Source of the DNA: an uncultured Bacillaceae bacterium | GTDB lineage: Bacteria; Bacillota; Bacilli; Bacillales; Alkalibacillaceae | Assembly: GCA_937958375.1 (NCBI GenBank) | Contig: CALGNY010000228.1 | Span: 1-22,411 of the forward strand | Direction of reading: 5' to 3' | DNA length: 22,411 nucleotides | Part shown: one piece after another, positions 1-7,468 of the stretch | Layout: each line of letters starts with the position of its first letter | Position numbering within the stretch: the first letter of the stretch is position 1 | The notes under the pieces: generated by a model | What the model saw: the letters and a program-made list of their open reading frames with translations, nothing else | Database searches by the model: none | Told to the model about the DNA's origin: nothing | Program-made: the position numbers and the translations under genes

Positions 1-449
1 AGGCCATAAAATAACGCCCCAAAACCAAAGATGACTTGTCCTAAGTAATTGACCCTGTTGTTTTTAAAGAAAAACAATAAGAACGTACCCGCAGCAATAA
101 TTGGCAAGGCGTAAGCTGAAATATTAATACCAATTATAAATGCAGTGACCGTTGTACCAATGTTGGCCCCCATAATGACACCGATCGCTTGTCTTAACGT
201 CATAAAACCAGCATTGACCAAACCAATCGTCAAAACGGTTGTACCTGTACTGGTTTGAATTAAGACAGTAACGACGATTCCTGCCAAAACACCCATAAAC
301 GGATTGGTCGTAAAGCGGTCCAAAATGTCTCTTAATTTATCGCCGGCTGATTTTTGAAGGCCGTCACCCATATATTTAATCCCAAATAGAAAGATACCTA
401 ATCCCCCAATAAAGAGGAAAATCATTTCTTGAACGGATACATCTCCCAA
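1..449 (-). CDS. Na/Pi cotransporter family protein (partial, N-terminal half)
   Basis: This encodes the first ~149 residues of a membrane phosphate:sodium symporter of the NptA/PF02690 type (YqeW-like in B. subtilis); the rest lies beyond the left edge. The translation shows a hydrophobic N-terminus (GGLGIFLFGIKYMGDGLQ), the family repeat with QTSTGTTVLTIGLVNAG, and GVIMGANIGTTVTAFIIG, the conserved inverted-repeat core thought to bind Na+ and phosphate. I chose the TTG start at 449 because an AGGTG ribosome site lies 6 nt upstream. An in-frame ATG at 485 lacks a ribosome site and overlaps a probable -10 element. The core motif reads QTSTGTT rather than the more common QSSSATT. The family call is firm; that phosphate is the substrate is family knowledge, supported by the Pho-like sites upstream. 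Confidence 0.85.
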   Translation of the reverse strand, partial: MGDVSVQEMIFLFIGGLGIFLFGIKYMGDGLQKSAGDKLRDILDRFTTNPFMGVLAGIVVTVLIQTSTGTTVLTIGLVNAGFMTLRQAIGVIMGANIGTTVTAFIIGINISAYALPIIAAGTFLLFFFKNNRVNYLGQVIFGFGALFYG

Positions 450-483
450 TTGTTTCACCTCAATTATTGTTTTACCTTTAGCC

Positions 484-546
484 ATTATGTAGAAAGATGT
501 AGAGGAATGTAAACGGACATCGGCTAAAATTTACACAATCTTTACA
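484..546 (-). promoter_or_regulatory. Probable PhoP-type promoter of the Na/Pi cotransporter
   Basis: Read on the minus strand, a CATAAT -10 element (489-484) is preceded not by a -35 box but by three T(T/C)TACA hexamers at 488-493, 498-503 and 508-513, spaced exactly 10 bp. On the plus strand two further TTTACA hexamers lie at 530-535 and 541-546, spaced 11 bp. B. subtilis PhoP boxes are TTAACA-like direct repeats with about 5-bp gaps placed in and upstream of the -35 region. The layout therefore suggests control by phosphate starvation. The repeats are directly visible; PhoP binding is inferred. Confidence 0.5.
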
Positions 547-601
547 TTCACTAGTTAATGGAAAAGAAAATTGGGTCAGAATTCAGGTAAAAAACGCCAA
601 T

Positions 602-1228
602 TTACTCGATTTCTTTTACCACAATCCTCGTACCTTCCACTTGAGCCACTTCGACACGCTTCCCTGCCTCAATCCATTTGCCATCGGATACTGCACTGTA
701 CGTTCCATCGCCAATTCGGATGGTACCTGTAGGTCTTAGCACGGTCATTGTCTCACCAGTTTTTCCAAGTAACTCTTTATGTTCCTCTTTTAATGTGTTA
801 TACCCTAAATCACTCGTCATTTGATCAACCAATGCGACTTTTGACCACATCTGTCGTTTCGGAAAAACCTTCAGCAAAAACAAGCTGGATAAACCACCCA
901 GTAATACACCAGCGGAACTATAAAAAGAAGCCACCCAGCCTGGAGCAGTAAAACCTATAATAAACAGAATGAGAAAGAGTCCGATCACTCCCAATGTCCC
1001 ATCGTTAATCACTTTTCCATCAAGAATCATCAAACCGACACCTACCAAAAATGCCACACCGATGATGATAAGTTGGACCGAATCAAGAAAAAATGAAAAA
1101 TAATAAGCGATGAAGCCTAACCCTAAAATTGCCCCAATCCCCTTTAACTTCACAAACAGTTCACCTAGCAGAAAAAACATTCCTAAAAACGGAATCAAAA
1201 AGATAAAAAAATTATTTTCCAAAAGCAT
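602..1228 (-). CDS. NfeD-family membrane protein, short form without protease domain
   Basis: A 208-residue protein with about five hydrophobic segments (roughly residues 7-25, 30-48, 52-69, 79-95, 98-119), a short linker, and a C-terminal soluble domain (about 153-208) rich in alternating beta residues, containing GKTGETMTVLRPTGTI and EAGKRVEVAQVEGTR. This is the NfeD OB-fold signature. NfeD proteins work with flotillin/SPFH proteins in membrane organisation. B. subtilis YqeZ carries a ClpP-like protease domain first; here it is absent and the start is well marked (ATG at 1228, AGGGGG 9 nt upstream). No flotillin gene follows; the next gene is the Na/Pi transporter, 152 bp away. The cellular role here is not determined. 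Confidence 0.8.
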   Translation of the reverse strand: MLLENNFFIFLIPFLGMFFLLGELFVKLKGIGAILGLGFIAYYFSFFLDSVQLIIIGVAFLVGVGLMILDGKVINDGTLGVIGLFLILFIIGFTAPGWVASFYSSAGVLLGGLSSLFLLKVFPKRQMWSKVALVDQMTSDLGYNTLKEEHKELLGKTGETMTVLRPTGTIRIGDGTYSAVSDGKWIEAGKRVEVAQVEGTRIVVKEIE

Positions 1229-1287
1229 GTTGAATATCCCCCTCGTGAAACAAATAACTATTAAACCTAATCATTTTTCTATATAAT

Positions 1288-1316
1288 AGTATAGCGTAAC
1301 CAAAACACTACGTCAG
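1288..1316 (-). promoter_or_regulatory. SigA-type promoter for the nfeD-like gene
   Basis: On the minus strand CTGACG (-35, 4/6 matches) is followed after exactly 17 bp by TATACT (-10), about 60 bp upstream of the ATG at 1228. No equally good promoter was found on the plus strand for ispG in the same 200-bp divergent gap, although several AT-rich -10-like words are present between 1340 and 1410. Confidence 0.5.
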
Positions 1317-1428
1317 ATGCGAACATCGTAACACTTTCGTAACGGTATTTAAATAGCATCACACCAAGTATTTATGTTAATATCAATATGGATGATTATT
1401 TTTCTATAGGTTAAAGGAGAGTTGTTGC

Positions 1429-2547
1429 ATGCCTGCAATTACACACCGCCAAGATACTAGACCAGTCCGTGTAGGGGATGTAGTTATTGGTGGGAGAGAT
1501 GAAGTCGTCATTCAATCGATGACAACGACAAAAACACATGATATTGAAGCAACAGTTGAAGAAATCCATCGTCTCGAGGAAGCTGGATGTCAAATCGTAC
1601 GTGTTGCTTGTCCGGATGAACGTGCAGCAGATGCCATTCCGGAGATTAAAAAACAAATTAATATACCTTTGGTAGTCGATATACACTTTGATTACCGCCT
1701 AGCTTTGAAAGCAATTGAAGGCGGAGCCGATAAAATCCGAATTAACCCGGGGAATATCGGAAAAAGAGAACGGGTTGAAGCTGTAGTCAATGCAGCGAAA
1801 GAAAAAGGAATCCCAATTCGAATCGGTGTCAACGCTGGTTCATTGGAAAGACATTTGCTTAAAAAATATGGCTATCCGACTGCAGATGCGATGGTTGAGA
1901 GTGCATTGGAGCATATCAAAATCTTAGAAGATCTTGATTTCCATGATATCGTCGTTTCCCTGAAAGCATCGGATGTCAACTTGGCGATTGAAGCTTACGA
2001 AAAAGCAGCGGAACATATTCAATATCCGCTTCACCTAGGTATTACTGAATCGGGTACGTTCTTTGCTGGTTCTGTCAAAAGTGCTGCAGGACTCGGTGTC
2101 ATTCTAAGTAAAGGCATCGGCAGCACATTACGGATTTCACTCAGTGCAGACCCTGTCCAAGAGGTTAAAGTGGCCCGTGAGTTATTGAAAACATTTGGAC
2201 TTGCAGCAAATGCCGCAACATTGATTTCATGCCCGACATGCGGAAGAATCGAAATTGACTTGATCAAAATCGCGAACGAAGTCGAAGAATATATCTCAAA
2301 AATCCACGCACCAATCAAAGTATCTGTACTAGGTTGTGCGGTGAATGGTCCGGGTGAAGCCCGTGAAGCCGACATCGGAATCGCTGGTGCTCGAGGTGAA
2401 GGATTGCTGTTCCGCCACGGAAAAACCGTTCGTAAAGTACCAGAAGAAACGATGGTAGAAGAATTGAAAAAAGAAATTGATATTTTGGCTGAAGAACACT
2501 ACCGTAAACAAGAAGAAGAAAAACAAAAAGAAAATCTAAATGCATAA
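1429..2547 (+). CDS. ispG: 4-hydroxy-3-methylbut-2-en-1-yl diphosphate synthase (flavodoxin)
   Basis: IspG (GcpE) catalyses the penultimate MEP-pathway step, reductively opening ME-cPP to HMBPP with a [4Fe-4S] cluster. The 372-residue protein has an N-terminal TIM-barrel half starting at the RPVRVGDVVIGG segment (residues 11-22), with IQSMTTT, VRVACPD, DIHFDYRLA and INPGNIG, and a C-terminal cluster domain carrying ISCPTCGR (C268, C271) and VLGCAVNGPGEA (C303, E310). All cluster ligands are present. The length matches the bacterial short form (B. subtilis YqfY). The ATG is preceded by AAAGGAGAG. The last ~20 residues are a charged Glu/Lys tail. The gene is monocistronic, with a strong terminator immediately after it. 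IspH, the next pathway enzyme, is encoded 3.4 kb away on the same strand. Confidence 0.97.
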   Translation: MPAITHRQDTRPVRVGDVVIGGRDEVVIQSMTTTKTHDIEATVEEIHRLEEAGCQIVRVACPDERAADAIPEIKKQINIPLVVDIHFDYRLALKAIEGGADKIRINPGNIGKRERVEAVVNAAKEKGIPIRIGVNAGSLERHLLKKYGYPTADAMVESALEHIKILEDLDFHDIVVSLKASDVNLAIEAYEKAAEHIQYPLHLGITESGTFFAGSVKSAAGLGVILSKGIGSTLRISLSADPVQEVKVARELLKTFGLAANAATLISCPTCGRIEIDLIKIANEVEEYISKIHAPIKVSVLGCAVNGPGEAREADIGIAGARGEGLLFRHGKTVRKVPEETMVEELKKEIDILAEEHYRKQEEEKQKENLNA

Positions 2548-2553
2548 GTTCCT

Positions 2554-2592
2554 AAGCCGGTGATGATGCGAATCATTACCGGCTTATTTTGT
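2554..2592 (+). terminator. Rho-independent terminator of ispG
   Basis: A 14-bp stem starting AAGCCGGT, with one G-T wobble pair, closed by a GCGA (GNRA) tetraloop and followed by TATTTTGTT. It begins 6 nt after the ispG stop codon. Confidence 0.9.
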
Positions 2593-2650
2593 TGAACAAT
2601 GATCGGATTGAGCCAAAATGGCGAAACGGAAAACTTCTTCTGTATTCTGG

Positions 2651-3076
2651 CTATATAATCGGATTCACCATTAACCGGAAGAGTACAGAAAAGATCGCCA
2701 AAACGATAGCCGTATTCCCTAGAAAAACGCTATTTCTTCGAATTGCGTAAACTCCGAGGACTGTACCAACCAACGCGAAAAAGATTGTCCACGTAAATAG
2801 CGAAATAATCGCTACACCAACCGCAAGCCATCCCCAACCATGTTGTGCGCGAACGCTCATGTTTGTCCGCTTATCATATTGACGTACTTTCGATCTTGAA
2901 ATCTCATGGGGATTGATCGCCGGTGCATCTGCTGAGAATTCTTCTTCGTATTGATTATTTTGATTTTTTGAAGTTACCTCTTCTTCTGTATTTTGTTCAT
3001 GAACATGGTGACTTTGTACAATTCCCTCTGATTCCTTCTGTTCATGCTTATTTTCAGATTCATTTTGATTCGTCAT
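2651..3076 (-). CDS. YqfX-like small membrane protein (DUF4190-like)
   Basis: A 141-residue protein with a long, very hydrophilic, acidic N-terminal half (about residues 1-75, rich in Glu, Gln, Asn and His) and two C-terminal membrane segments (about 82-110 and 117-138) joined by an AIRRNS loop. This architecture and its position next to ispG match B. subtilis YqfX, whose function is unknown. The ATG at 3076 is preceded by GGAGGC at 9-nt spacing. In B. subtilis yqfW, zur and yqfU sit between yqfX and yqfT; they are absent here. No obvious minus-strand terminator follows the gene. The family call rests on synteny and topology, not on a motif. Confidence 0.75.
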   Translation of the reverse strand: MTNQNESENKHEQKESEGIVQSHHVHEQNTEEEVTSKNQNNQYEEEFSADAPAINPHEISRSKVRQYDKRTNMSVRAQHGWGWLAVGVAIISLFTWTIFFALVGTVLGVYAIRRNSVFLGNTAIVLAIFSVLFRLMVNPII

Positions 3077-3168
3077 GATTCCAATGCCTCCACTATACGT
3101 ATTCTGTCTGTAGTATGTGTAACTCAGTTGATTTCATTACGGAAACATTGGATTTTCACAATCATTTT

Positions 3169-3197
3169 TTGACTGAACCAATCATATATTATATAGG
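3169..3197 (+). promoter_or_regulatory. SigA-type promoter for the yqfT-like gene
   Basis: TTGACT (-35) and TATAGG (-10) are separated by 17 bp and lie about 75 bp upstream of the ATG at 3272, in the gap divergent from the yqfX-like gene. Confidence 0.55.
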
Positions 3198-3271
3198 TAT
3201 TTATCTGATGCAACTTGCTCTTTTCGTCATATAGATAGAACTGTATGAATGAACTGAAGAAAGGTGATCAC

Positions 3272-3544
3272 ATGATTAAACACATTGTCCGGATGAAACT
3301 TGCGCAAACGACACCTCAGGAGATCGTGGGGTATAGCCAAAAATACAATATTCCGCTAACCCACTCACAAGCAGAATCGTTACTTGGATTCATCAAAAAA
3401 AATAAGATCGACCTTTTTTCCCAAAAAGATCGATCGTCGACATTTCGTTATATTGAAAAAAACATTGGTCGACAAGAAGCCGACCATGCTCAAAAATTAC
3501 TTGAATCCCTTGTGAAGGAATATAATCTCGAGCACTTACTTTAG
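3272..3544 (+). CDS. YqfT-like conserved small protein (DUF2624-like)
   Basis: A 90-residue soluble, basic protein with no membrane segment or signal peptide. The translation, beginning MIKHIVRMKLAQTTPQE, includes LLGFIKKNKIDLFS and EADHAQKLLESLVKEY and is predicted largely helical. Its position immediately convergent to nfo and downstream of the yqfX-like gene matches B. subtilis YqfT (function unknown). I chose the ATG at 3272 because AAAGGTGAT lies just upstream; the earlier in-frame ATG at 3245 has no ribosome site. The stop lies only 5 bp from the nfo stop on the opposite strand, and I see no hairpin terminator between them, so the two transcripts probably overlap at their 3' ends. Confidence 0.75.
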   Translation: MIKHIVRMKLAQTTPQEIVGYSQKYNIPLTHSQAESLLGFIKKNKIDLFSQKDRSSTFRYIEKNIGRQEADHAQKLLESLVKEYNLEHLL

Positions 3545-3549
3545 GCTTC

Positions 3550-4440
3550 TTATTGATTCATAATTTTTTCTTTAAGATCCTCATCGAAAACATCACCTTT
3601 CAACATGTCGATTTCAAATCGATAAGGTGGTTTTCGATTCTTTTTATCTTCTCCGACATATGGCGTTTCCAAAATCTTTGGAATCTCGCTGAATTCAGGC
3701 TGATTGATGATTCGATGCAACGCTTCAAATCCAATATGACCGAATCCGATATTTTCATGGCGGTCTTTTCGTGCACCACGTTCGTTTTTACTGTCATTGA
3801 TATGAAGTACCTTCAGCCGATCTAATCCAATAATGTCATCGAACTCCTTCATCACTCCATCGAAGTCGTTGACGATATCATAGCCGGCATCGTGCACGTG
3901 ACAGGTATCAAAGCATATGGATAGATTTTCGTTATGTGTTACGCCATCGATGATTTTTGCGAGTTCATCAAAGCTTCGTCCACATTCTGATCCTTTACCG
4001 GCCATCGTCTCTAATGCAATTTGGACAGACTCTTCTTGCTCCAGAACTTCATTCAATCCTTCGATAATTTTTTTGATTCCAGCATCAGCTCCGGCACCGA
4101 CATGAGCACCAGGGTGAAGGACGATCTGCTTTGCACCGATTGCTTCCGTACGGTCGATTTCACTGCGCAGGAAATTGACTCCAAGCTCAAACGTTTCCGG
4201 CTTCGTTGTGTTTCCGATATTGATGATGTAAGGTGCATGAATAATAATTTCATCAATTCCATGCTCCTTCATATGCGCTTTACCTTCTTCGATATTCAAC
4301 TCTTCAATCGCTTTTCTTCTTGTGTTTTGTGGCGCACCTGTATAGATCATAAACGTATTCGCACCGTAAGATACAGCTTCCTCACTCGATGCAAGCAACA
4401 TTTTCTTCCCGCTCATTGACACATGTGAACCTAATATCAT
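3550..4440 (-). CDS. nfo: Deoxyribonuclease IV (AP endonuclease, Nfo family)
   Basis: Endonuclease IV cleaves 5' of abasic sites in base-excision repair with a trinuclear zinc centre in a TIM barrel. The 296-residue protein starts MILGSHVSMSG and contains LHPGAHVG, ICFDTCHVHDAGYD, LHINDSKN and KDRHENIGFGHIG. By alignment to E. coli Nfo all nine metal ligands can be placed: H68, H109, E144, D178, H181, H213, D226, H228 and E258. The ATG at 4440 is preceded by GGAAGGGG at 9 nt. It lies 19 bp downstream of cshB and is almost certainly co-transcribed with it, as in B. subtilis (yqfR-yqfS). Confidence 0.97.
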   Translation of the reverse strand: MILGSHVSMSGKKMLLASSEEAVSYGANTFMIYTGAPQNTRRKAIEELNIEEGKAHMKEHGIDEIIIHAPYIINIGNTTKPETFELGVNFLRSEIDRTEAIGAKQIVLHPGAHVGAGADAGIKKIIEGLNEVLEQEESVQIALETMAGKGSECGRSFDELAKIIDGVTHNENLSICFDTCHVHDAGYDIVNDFDGVMKEFDDIIGLDRLKVLHINDSKNERGARKDRHENIGFGHIGFEALHRIINQPEFSEIPKILETPYVGEDKKNRKPPYRFEIDMLKGDVFDEDLKEKIMNQ

Positions 4441-4459
4441 TCTCGTTTTCCCCTTCCTG

Positions 4460-5776
4460 TTATCGTCTTTTATTTCTGAATTGCTCTTTCTTTAATCGCT
4501 TTTTGATTTGGTCTTTTTCAGATTTCATCTTCTTTTTATAACCCGGTTTTACTTTCTTTCGCTTCCTGACCTGCTTCCACGCCTGTGCATCTAACTCAGA
4601 TTCTTTTCGCTGGCGTTTTTTCCGCTCATTCCATTCTTTGACTTCAACCCACTCACCGTTTTTGATGTCCATATTCGTAAAAGACATCCCTCTTTCTTCT
4701 AACTTTTCGATCAAAGGGATATCTCGATCGGCATAAAAACTGACGGCGGTTCCTTCCAATCCTGCTCGTGCCGTCCGTCCGACCCGGTGGATATAGGCAT
4801 CAATGTCTTGTGGCAATTGAGCATTGAATACGTGGCTGACACCCGGGATATCAATTCCTCGAGCAGCGAGATCCGTTGCCACGATATATTGGAAACGAAG
4901 CGACTTTAAATCCTGTAGGGTCCGTTTCCGTTCCCGAGGTTTTAGCCCTCCGTGGATAACGCCTACTTCAAATCCTTTCGACAACAACTCATTGGCCAAC
5001 TCGTCCGCATTTTCTTTTTTGTTGACGAATACCAATGCAATATAGGGGTGGATGAGTTTCGATGCTTCGATCAATAGGTCTGCTTCATTCCGATGGCGCA
5101 ATGGAATTAATCGGTGCTCCAACTTTTCGGGACTTAAGGACTCTTGATCGATTTCGATGTGTAATGGATTGGATAGATATTTTTTTAAGAATGGCTTAAG
5201 ACTCGTCGGAATGGTAGCTGAGAACACAGAGATCTGAATATCTTCTTTGAGTCGATACAGAATTTGGTCGACCTCATGAATTAAGCCAAGGTCAATGGTC
5301 AGATCTGCTTCATCCAACACCACAGAGTCAATATCCGCTGTCCGGATCGCTTGCTCTTTCATGAAATCTAGGATCCGTCCAGGTGTACCGACGACGATGT
5401 GTGGCTGAGTCTTCATTTTTTGGAGCTCTCGGTTTTTATCCGTCCCCCCAATCACAAGGCGGGCAGTCCAGTTCATCTCATTTCCGTACTCGATCATTTT
5501 CTTGATTTCTTCATATATTTGCATGGCTAGTTCACGAGTCGGAGCAATGATCAGTTTTTGTACGGTTTCCTGTTCCGAATCGATTTGGTCGAACATCGGA
5601 ATCAAATAGGCATGCGTTTTACCTGTACCCGTTTGGGATTGTCCAATAATATTCCGTTTTTGGAAAGCTTGTGGAATAACTTCATGTTGGATTTCAGTCG
5701 GTTTTTTAAAGCCTAATCGGCCAATAATCTCATTCATTTGTTGACTGATTGGGTAATGGTTAAAGGTTCGGTTCAT
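4460..5776 (-). CDS. cshB: DEAD-box ATP-dependent RNA helicase CshB
   Basis: An ATP-dependent RNA helicase implicated in cold adaptation and RNA metabolism. The Q motif GFKKPTEIQ lies at 22-30, Walker A SQTGTGKT at 47-54, then PTREL, GTPGR, VLDEADL (DEAD at 155-158) and SAT (186-188). The second RecA domain carries VFVNKKENAD, ARGIDIPGV and HRVGRTARAG. The tail (about 370-438) is extremely rich in Lys and Arg, as in CshB. I chose ATG 5776, giving 438 residues, because AAGGAGA lies 10 nt upstream; 15 more in-frame codons upstream have no ribosome site. It heads a cshB-nfo operon and is divergent from ispH. Confidence 0.95.
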   Translation of the reverse strand: MNRTFNHYPISQQMNEIIGRLGFKKPTEIQHEVIPQAFQKRNIIGQSQTGTGKTHAYLIPMFDQIDSEQETVQKLIIAPTRELAMQIYEEIKKMIEYGNEMNWTARLVIGGTDKNRELQKMKTQPHIVVGTPGRILDFMKEQAIRTADIDSVVLDEADLTIDLGLIHEVDQILYRLKEDIQISVFSATIPTSLKPFLKKYLSNPLHIEIDQESLSPEKLEHRLIPLRHRNEADLLIEASKLIHPYIALVFVNKKENADELANELLSKGFEVGVIHGGLKPRERKRTLQDLKSLRFQYIVATDLAARGIDIPGVSHVFNAQLPQDIDAYIHRVGRTARAGLEGTAVSFYADRDIPLIEKLEERGMSFTNMDIKNGEWVEVKEWNERKKRQRKESELDAQAWKQVRKRKKVKPGYKKKMKSEKDQIKKRLKKEQFRNKRR

Positions 5777-5809
5777 AAGTCCATTTCTCCTTTTGGATTG
5801 ACAACATTT

Positions 5810-5839
5810 ATTATAAATCACATTTCACTGAAATGCCAA
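5810..5839 (-). promoter_or_regulatory. SigA-type promoter for cshB-nfo
   Basis: On the minus strand TTGGCA (-35, 5/6) lies 18 bp from a consensus TATAAT (-10), about 34 bp upstream of the cshB ATG. Confidence 0.65.
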
Positions 5840-5851
5840 CGTCCTAACCTT

Positions 5852-5880
5852 TTGTAAAAGTAGTCGATAGGCCTTATAAT
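5852..5880 (+). promoter_or_regulatory. SigA-type promoter for ispH
   Basis: TTGTAA (-35) and a consensus TATAAT (-10) are separated by exactly 17 bp, about 50 bp upstream of the ispH ATG. The divergent cshB promoter is only 12 bp away, so the two -35 regions are back to back. Confidence 0.75.
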
Positions 5881-5930
5881 GGTTATGGAAGAGATATTAT
5901 ATGTGTGTCTGATGAGGAGGAAATCAATAC

Positions 5931-6917
5931 ATGGAAGTCATCAAAATAGCACCTAGGGGATATTGTTATGGTGTCGTTGATGCAATGGTAATCGCAAGTA
6001 ATGCAGCTAGGGACCCGAATCTCCCTCGGCCAATCTATATACTTGGGATGATTGTTCATAATAGCCACGTGACGAATGCATTTAAAGATGAAGGTGTTGT
6101 CACGTTAGATCAACGAGGTAAATCTCGACTTGAACTCTTGAAAGATATCGATGAAGGTACGGTTGTTTTCACCGCTCATGGCGTTTCTCCGGAAGTCCAA
6201 AAAGTAGCGGAAGATAAAGGCTTAACCGTTCTGGATGCGACCTGTCCGGATGTCACTAGAACCCATGATTTAATTCGTGAAAAAGTATCAGAAGGCTTTG
6301 AGATCGTCTATATCGGCAAAAAAGGTCATCCAGAGCCTGAAGGTGCGGTTGGTGTTGCGCCTGATCATGTTCATTTAATCCAAACGGAGGAAGATGTTAA
6401 AGATCTAAACATCGATCCATCTTCCAAAATTGTAGTCACAAACCAAACAACCATGAGTCAGTGGGATGTTCACGATATCATGCTTCTCGTACAAGAAAAA
6501 TACCCGCAAACCGAGATGGTACAAGAGATTTGCATGGCGACTCAGGTCCGTCAAGAAGCTGTCGCTGAGCAGGCAAAAGATGCTGATTTGACGTTGGTTG
6601 TCGGTGATCCAATGAGTAACAACTCCAATCGTTTAGCCCAAGTCTCTAAAGAATTGGCAAATACAGAAGCTTATCGCATTGCTGATGTTTCTGAAATTAA
6701 GCTCGAATGGTTAAAAGGTTGTGAAAAGGTAGCCGTAACCGCTGGTGCTTCGACTCCGACACCGATTGCCAAGGAAGTCATCAAATTCATTGAAAACTAT
6801 GATGAAAATGATGAATCAACATGGAGCCGAGAAAGCTTGGTATCCAGCAAAAAAATATTGCCGAAAGTTAAACCGAACAAAAAGCCAGCCAAGAAAAACC
6901 GTGCGACCATTAAATAA
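5931..6917 (+). CDS. ispH: 4-hydroxy-3-methylbut-2-enyl diphosphate reductase
   Basis: IspH (LytB) is the last MEP-pathway enzyme and reduces HMBPP to IPP and DMAPP with a [4Fe-4S] cluster. The 328-residue protein has the three cluster cysteines, C12 (APRGYCYGV), C105 (LDATCPDV) and C201 (EICMATQVRQ), plus substrate-contact segments VHNSHV (H43), TAHGVSP, KKGHPEPEG, NQTTMS, SNNSNRL and GASTPTP. The ATG is preceded by AGGAGG at 10-nt spacing. A basic extension of about 20 residues, rich in Lys and Pro, follows the catalytic fold. It is flanked by its own promoter and terminator, so it is a single-gene transcript. Confidence 0.97.
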   Translation: MEVIKIAPRGYCYGVVDAMVIASNAARDPNLPRPIYILGMIVHNSHVTNAFKDEGVVTLDQRGKSRLELLKDIDEGTVVFTAHGVSPEVQKVAEDKGLTVLDATCPDVTRTHDLIREKVSEGFEIVYIGKKGHPEPEGAVGVAPDHVHLIQTEEDVKDLNIDPSSKIVVTNQTTMSQWDVHDIMLLVQEKYPQTEMVQEICMATQVRQEAVAEQAKDADLTLVVGDPMSNNSNRLAQVSKELANTEAYRIADVSEIKLEWLKGCEKVAVTAGASTPTPIAKEVIKFIENYDENDESTWSRESLVSSKKILPKVKPNKKPAKKNRATIK

Positions 6918-6923
6918 ACTATA

Positions 6924-6967
6924 AAACTGTTCCTGCTCACCTGATTGAGGTAGTTGGAACAGTTTTT
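6924..6967 (+). terminator. Rho-independent terminator of ispH
   Basis: A perfect 10-bp outer stem AAACTGTTCC / GGAACAGTTT encloses a 22-nt loop with a small inner CTCA/TGAG pairing, and is followed by a short T run. It starts 7 nt after the stop codon. Confidence 0.9.
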
Positions 6968-7045
6968 ACTTTATTGGCTTTTGAAAATTGCCGACCGTTC
7001 CGAAATGCAACATACTGTTTTTTTATTGCCGTATTGGGTGATTTT

Positions 7046-7441
7046 CCAATAGACATAGGTATTTGTCCAATAGGCGTGATGAGTGTCCAATAGGTGTGTG
7101 GTTTTTCCAATAGGTAGATCTTTTTTCCAATAAAAATGCGATTTTGTCCATAAGAACCTCGATTTTGTCCAATAGAATTTCAAAAACGTCCATTAGATTA
7201 TACATTTCGTCCAATAGGGAGAAGTTTTGTCTAATAGAAGAGCTGATTTTCCAATAGAACGAGCAACATTCTGACGGTTAACAACCGGAAACGTGTGATT
7301 TTCCAATAGAAAAGTGAATGGTCCAATAGAAGAGCTGATTTTCCAATAGAACGAGCGACATCCTGACGGTTATCCGCCGTAATCGTGTGATTTCCCAATA
7401 GATGAGTGAATTGTCCAATAGAAGCGATCGTCGTCCATTAG
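7046..7441. repeat. Degenerate 20-21 bp period array with core TCCAATAG (CTATTGGA on minus)
   Basis: Seventeen copies of a CCAATAG core start at 7046, 7067, 7087, 7107, 7127, 7148, 7169, 7190, 7211, 7231, 7251, 7303, 7323, 7343, 7395, 7415 and 7435. Twelve are exact; five differ slightly (ccaataa, ccataag, ccattag twice, ctaatag). Each is usually preceded by a T-rich stretch ending TTTTG or TTTTT. Spacing is 20 or 21 bp except for two 52-bp gaps. Spacers are not conserved, so this is not a CRISPR array. The array fills most of the 625-bp gene-free gap between the ispH terminator and the terminator of the GuaA paralog. Small reading frames inside it (for example 6971-7183 and 7023-7214, minus) merely reflect the period. 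Confidence 0.9.
7231..7414. repeat. 92-bp tandem duplication inside the 21-bp array
   Basis: Positions 7231-7322 and 7323-7414 are two copies of a 92-bp unit with about a dozen differences by eye. Each copy holds three CCAATAG-type cores and a 52-bp segment containing CTGACGGTTA. Most of the changes lie in that segment, where a small inverted repeat (CGGTT/AACCG in the first copy) is replaced by another (ACGG/CCGT). A third copy begins at 7415 but diverges after about 12 nt. Confidence 0.85.
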
Positions 7442-7468
7442 CGCAATGCCTTTCAACTACAAAAACGT

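Noticed and set aside
6971..7214. Small minus-strand reading frames of 70 and 63 codons with repeated YWTK/LLDK patterns
   Set aside because: They lie in two different frames of the repeat array, and their heptad-like pattern follows from the 21-bp DNA period. No ribosome site was found.
7046..7441. CRISPR array
   Set aside because: The conserved core is only 7-8 bp, the period is 20-21 bp and there are no constant 25-36 bp repeats or neighbouring cas genes.
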